From CALZFJ01 sp964459845 (GTDB lineage Bacteria > Bacteroidota > Bacteroidia > Bacteroidales > Muribaculaceae): a DNA stretch of 25,611 nucleotides. Position 1 is the stretch's first letter, and every line of letters begins with the position of its first letter. The notes below the pieces were generated by a model. The model made no database searches. It saw only the letters and a list, made by a program, of their open reading frames with translations, and had not been told where the DNA came from. Below are positions 24,429 through 25,611 of the stretch, piece by piece. The translations under genes and the position numbers were made by a program. The stretch covers positions 1 to 25,611 of the forward strand of contig CAYWOC010000031.1 in the NCBI GenBank assembly GCA_964459845.1, in the 5' to 3' direction.

Positions 24429-24961
24429 ATGAATTTAATCGCTATAAGATCCGCTATTATCCACCGATGGGATAAGTATAGACTTAGCAGACTAAAGTTT
24501 GGATATTTCGGGAAAAATGTCAAAATACGGCCTCATTTCAAATTAGGCCATACAGAGAGATTAATACTTCATGACAACATCGTTCTTGGTGAAAACATTT
24601 TTATTAATGCTCATGGAGGTGTAGAAATTGGTTCTGGTACCATAACAGGACCAGATGTTATGATTTATGCAGAGAATCATATTTATGACACGGACGAGTG
24701 TTTGCCTTTCTCTTCAAAACTACAGTTTAAAAAGGTAACAATAGGTGAAAACTGTTGGATTGGTGCAAGAACATTCATTTGTGCTGGTGTTGAGATTGGT
24801 GAGGGATGTGTAGTAGCTGCAGGTTCTGTGGTTACAAGAAATACCCCATGTCAATCGTAGGTGGATGTCCTGCCAAAGTGCTTAAATACAGAAATATAGA
24901 ATTGTATAACAAAGCAAAAAAGGCGGGAAGGTATCACTTTGATATTACACCGCCTGAATAA
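24429..24961 (+). pseudogene. Hexapeptide-repeat acetyltransferase, frameshifted near the 3' end
   Basis: This left-handed beta-helix acyltransferase (xenobiotic/maltose acetyltransferase-like) probably modifies a capsule sugar. The intact frame gives residues 1-143 with hexapeptide turns (LILHDNIVLGENIFINAHGG, VTIGENCWIGARTFICAGV, EIGEGCVVAAGSVV) and the acetyl-CoA/substrate His in ENHIYDTDE. It then ends abnormally after TRNTP. The expected tail, MSIVGGCPAKVLKYRNIELY, is encoded just beyond in another frame (24848-24961). The break is at CCCC (24844-24847): one added base would restore the frame. The neighbour downstream is a close paralog with the tail intact. The lesion is either recent or a sequencing error. 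Confidence 0.8.
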
Positions 24962-24966
24962 AAAAT

Positions 24967-25503
24967 ATGAATTTCATTATAACCCTACATTGCTATATTA
25001 AAACAAAATGGAATCAGTATCTATTACGCCATACAACATTCAATCATATTGGAAAAAATGTTAGAGTGTTCGCAGGTTTTAAATTCGGGCACTCCGAAAA
25101 TTTAATACTCCACGATAACATCGTATTGGGAGAAAATATCTTCATTAATGCACACGGAGGTGTGGAAATTTGTTCAGGTACAATTACAGGGCCTGACGTT
25201 ATGATATTCTCAGTCAATCACATCTATGATTCAGAAGATATCCTACCTTTTGCAGAAGAATTATCCCTAAAACCAGTAAAAATTGAAGAAAATTGTTGGA
25301 TAGGCGCAAGGTCTTTTATCTGTCCAGGAGTTACGATTGGTGAAGGTAGTGTAGTTGCAGCAGGCTCAGTTGTAACAAAAAGTTTTCCGGCATGTTCTGT
25401 AATTGGAGGCAATCCTGCAAGACTAATAAAAACAAAAAACGTGAAGTTATACTCAAAAGCAAAAGTCAGTCATAAATACAACTCATTTATAACAAAAAAG
25501 TAA
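24967..25503 (+). CDS. Hexapeptide-repeat acetyltransferase (intact paralog)
   Basis: A complete 178-residue left-handed beta-helix acyltransferase. It shares long near-identical stretches with the broken gene before it (LILHDNIVLGENIFINAHGG, SGTITGPDVMI, ENCWIGAR.FIC.GV.IGEG) and keeps the usual C-terminal loop VIGGNPARLIK that the first copy has out of frame. His-containing VNHIYDSED is the likely active-site segment. It begins 5 bases after the first copy's tail and is followed at once by another start codon, so all three are in one operon. Probably adds an acetyl group to a capsule sugar; substrate unknown. Confidence 0.88.
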   Translation: MNFIITLHCYIKTKWNQYLLRHTTFNHIGKNVRVFAGFKFGHSENLILHDNIVLGENIFINAHGGVEICSGTITGPDVMIFSVNHIYDSEDILPFAEELSLKPVKIEENCWIGARSFICPGVTIGEGSVVAAGSVVTKSFPACSVIGGNPARLIKTKNVKLYSKAKVSHKYNSFITKK

Positions 25504-25504
25504 G

Positions 25505-25611
25505 ATGAAGGCATTACAAAAAATAAAAAAACTCTATGACAAGCTTTCGACCCTTGATACCGGTAGGTTCAATTGGCAAGTGCAAATTTAGCAATTTGTT
25601 TGAAGAACTCA
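25505..25611 (+). CDS. Start of the next capsule gene, partial, frame uncertain
   Basis: ATG at 25505, directly after the acetyltransferase stop, opens a basic N-terminus, MKALQKIKKLYDKLSTLDTG, but this frame meets a stop at 25589. A second frame, from ATG 25536, stays open to the window end and ends in VGSIGKCKFSNLFEEL. Either the gene starts at 25536, or the two parts belong together across a frameshift. Too little is visible to name a family. Confidence 0.35.

Noticed and set aside
1..25611. CRISPR array, rRNA operon, prophage or insertion sequence
   Set aside because: No regularly spaced repeats, no rRNA-like sequence, no transposase or phage structural gene seen; the recombinase is best explained by the adjacent invertible promoter.

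Overview
The window looks like chromosomal DNA from an anaerobic Bacteroidales bacterium (Bacteroides, Prevotella or Muribaculaceae-like). Evidence is the AT-rich spacers, Bacteroidetes-type promoters (TTTG, about 19-21 bases, TAnnTTTG), scarce Shine-Dalgarno sites, a fused FeoA-FeoB, an oxygen-sensitive class III ribonucleotide reductase, an NfnAB-like flavoprotein pair, and a capsule locus led by a NusG-like (UpxY-type) antiterminator behind a tyrosine recombinase. I cannot name the genus from the sequence alone.

Bases 1-14300 are housekeeping and anaerobic energy metabolism: a partial tRNA-Gly(CCC), a small lipoprotein, menD, a possible 101-residue orphan protein, and nrdD-nrdG. On the other strand, convergent with nrdDG across a strong bidirectional terminator, lie ftsY, rimO and menF. 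A divergent feoAB fusion follows, then the nfnA-nfnB pair and a terminator. menD and menF, adjacent in many relatives, are separated here by nrdDG.

Bases 14411-25611 are a surface polysaccharide (capsule) locus. A tyrosine recombinase gene is followed by a 152-bp segment bounded by 20-bp inverted repeats. This segment carries one canonical promoter, and in this assembly the promoter points away from the capsule genes: it reads as an invertible ON/OFF promoter caught in OFF. Downstream are an unusually long UpxY-like protein (NusG core plus about 327 unassigned residues), three genes that together should make UDP-N-acetyl-L-fucosamine (CapE, CapF and CapG types), a short NDP-sugar dehydrogenase lacking its usual third domain, a bifunctional GDP-mannose enzyme, a membrane acyltransferase and two tandem hexapeptide acetyltransferases. 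The window ends just inside the next gene.

The acyltransferase reading frame is broken exactly at a run of ten G; nine or twelve G would restore a full-length protein of about 337 residues, so this is a candidate second phase-variation switch that would change polysaccharide acylation independently of the promoter switch. The first hexapeptide acetyltransferase is also frameshifted, at a short C run. Base composition jumps sharply upward over the UDP-FucNAc genes and falls again afterwards, which suggests that the locus was assembled from modules of different origin. The main caveat is that homopolymer errors in the assembly could produce the two frameshifts; reads or related genomes would settle that.
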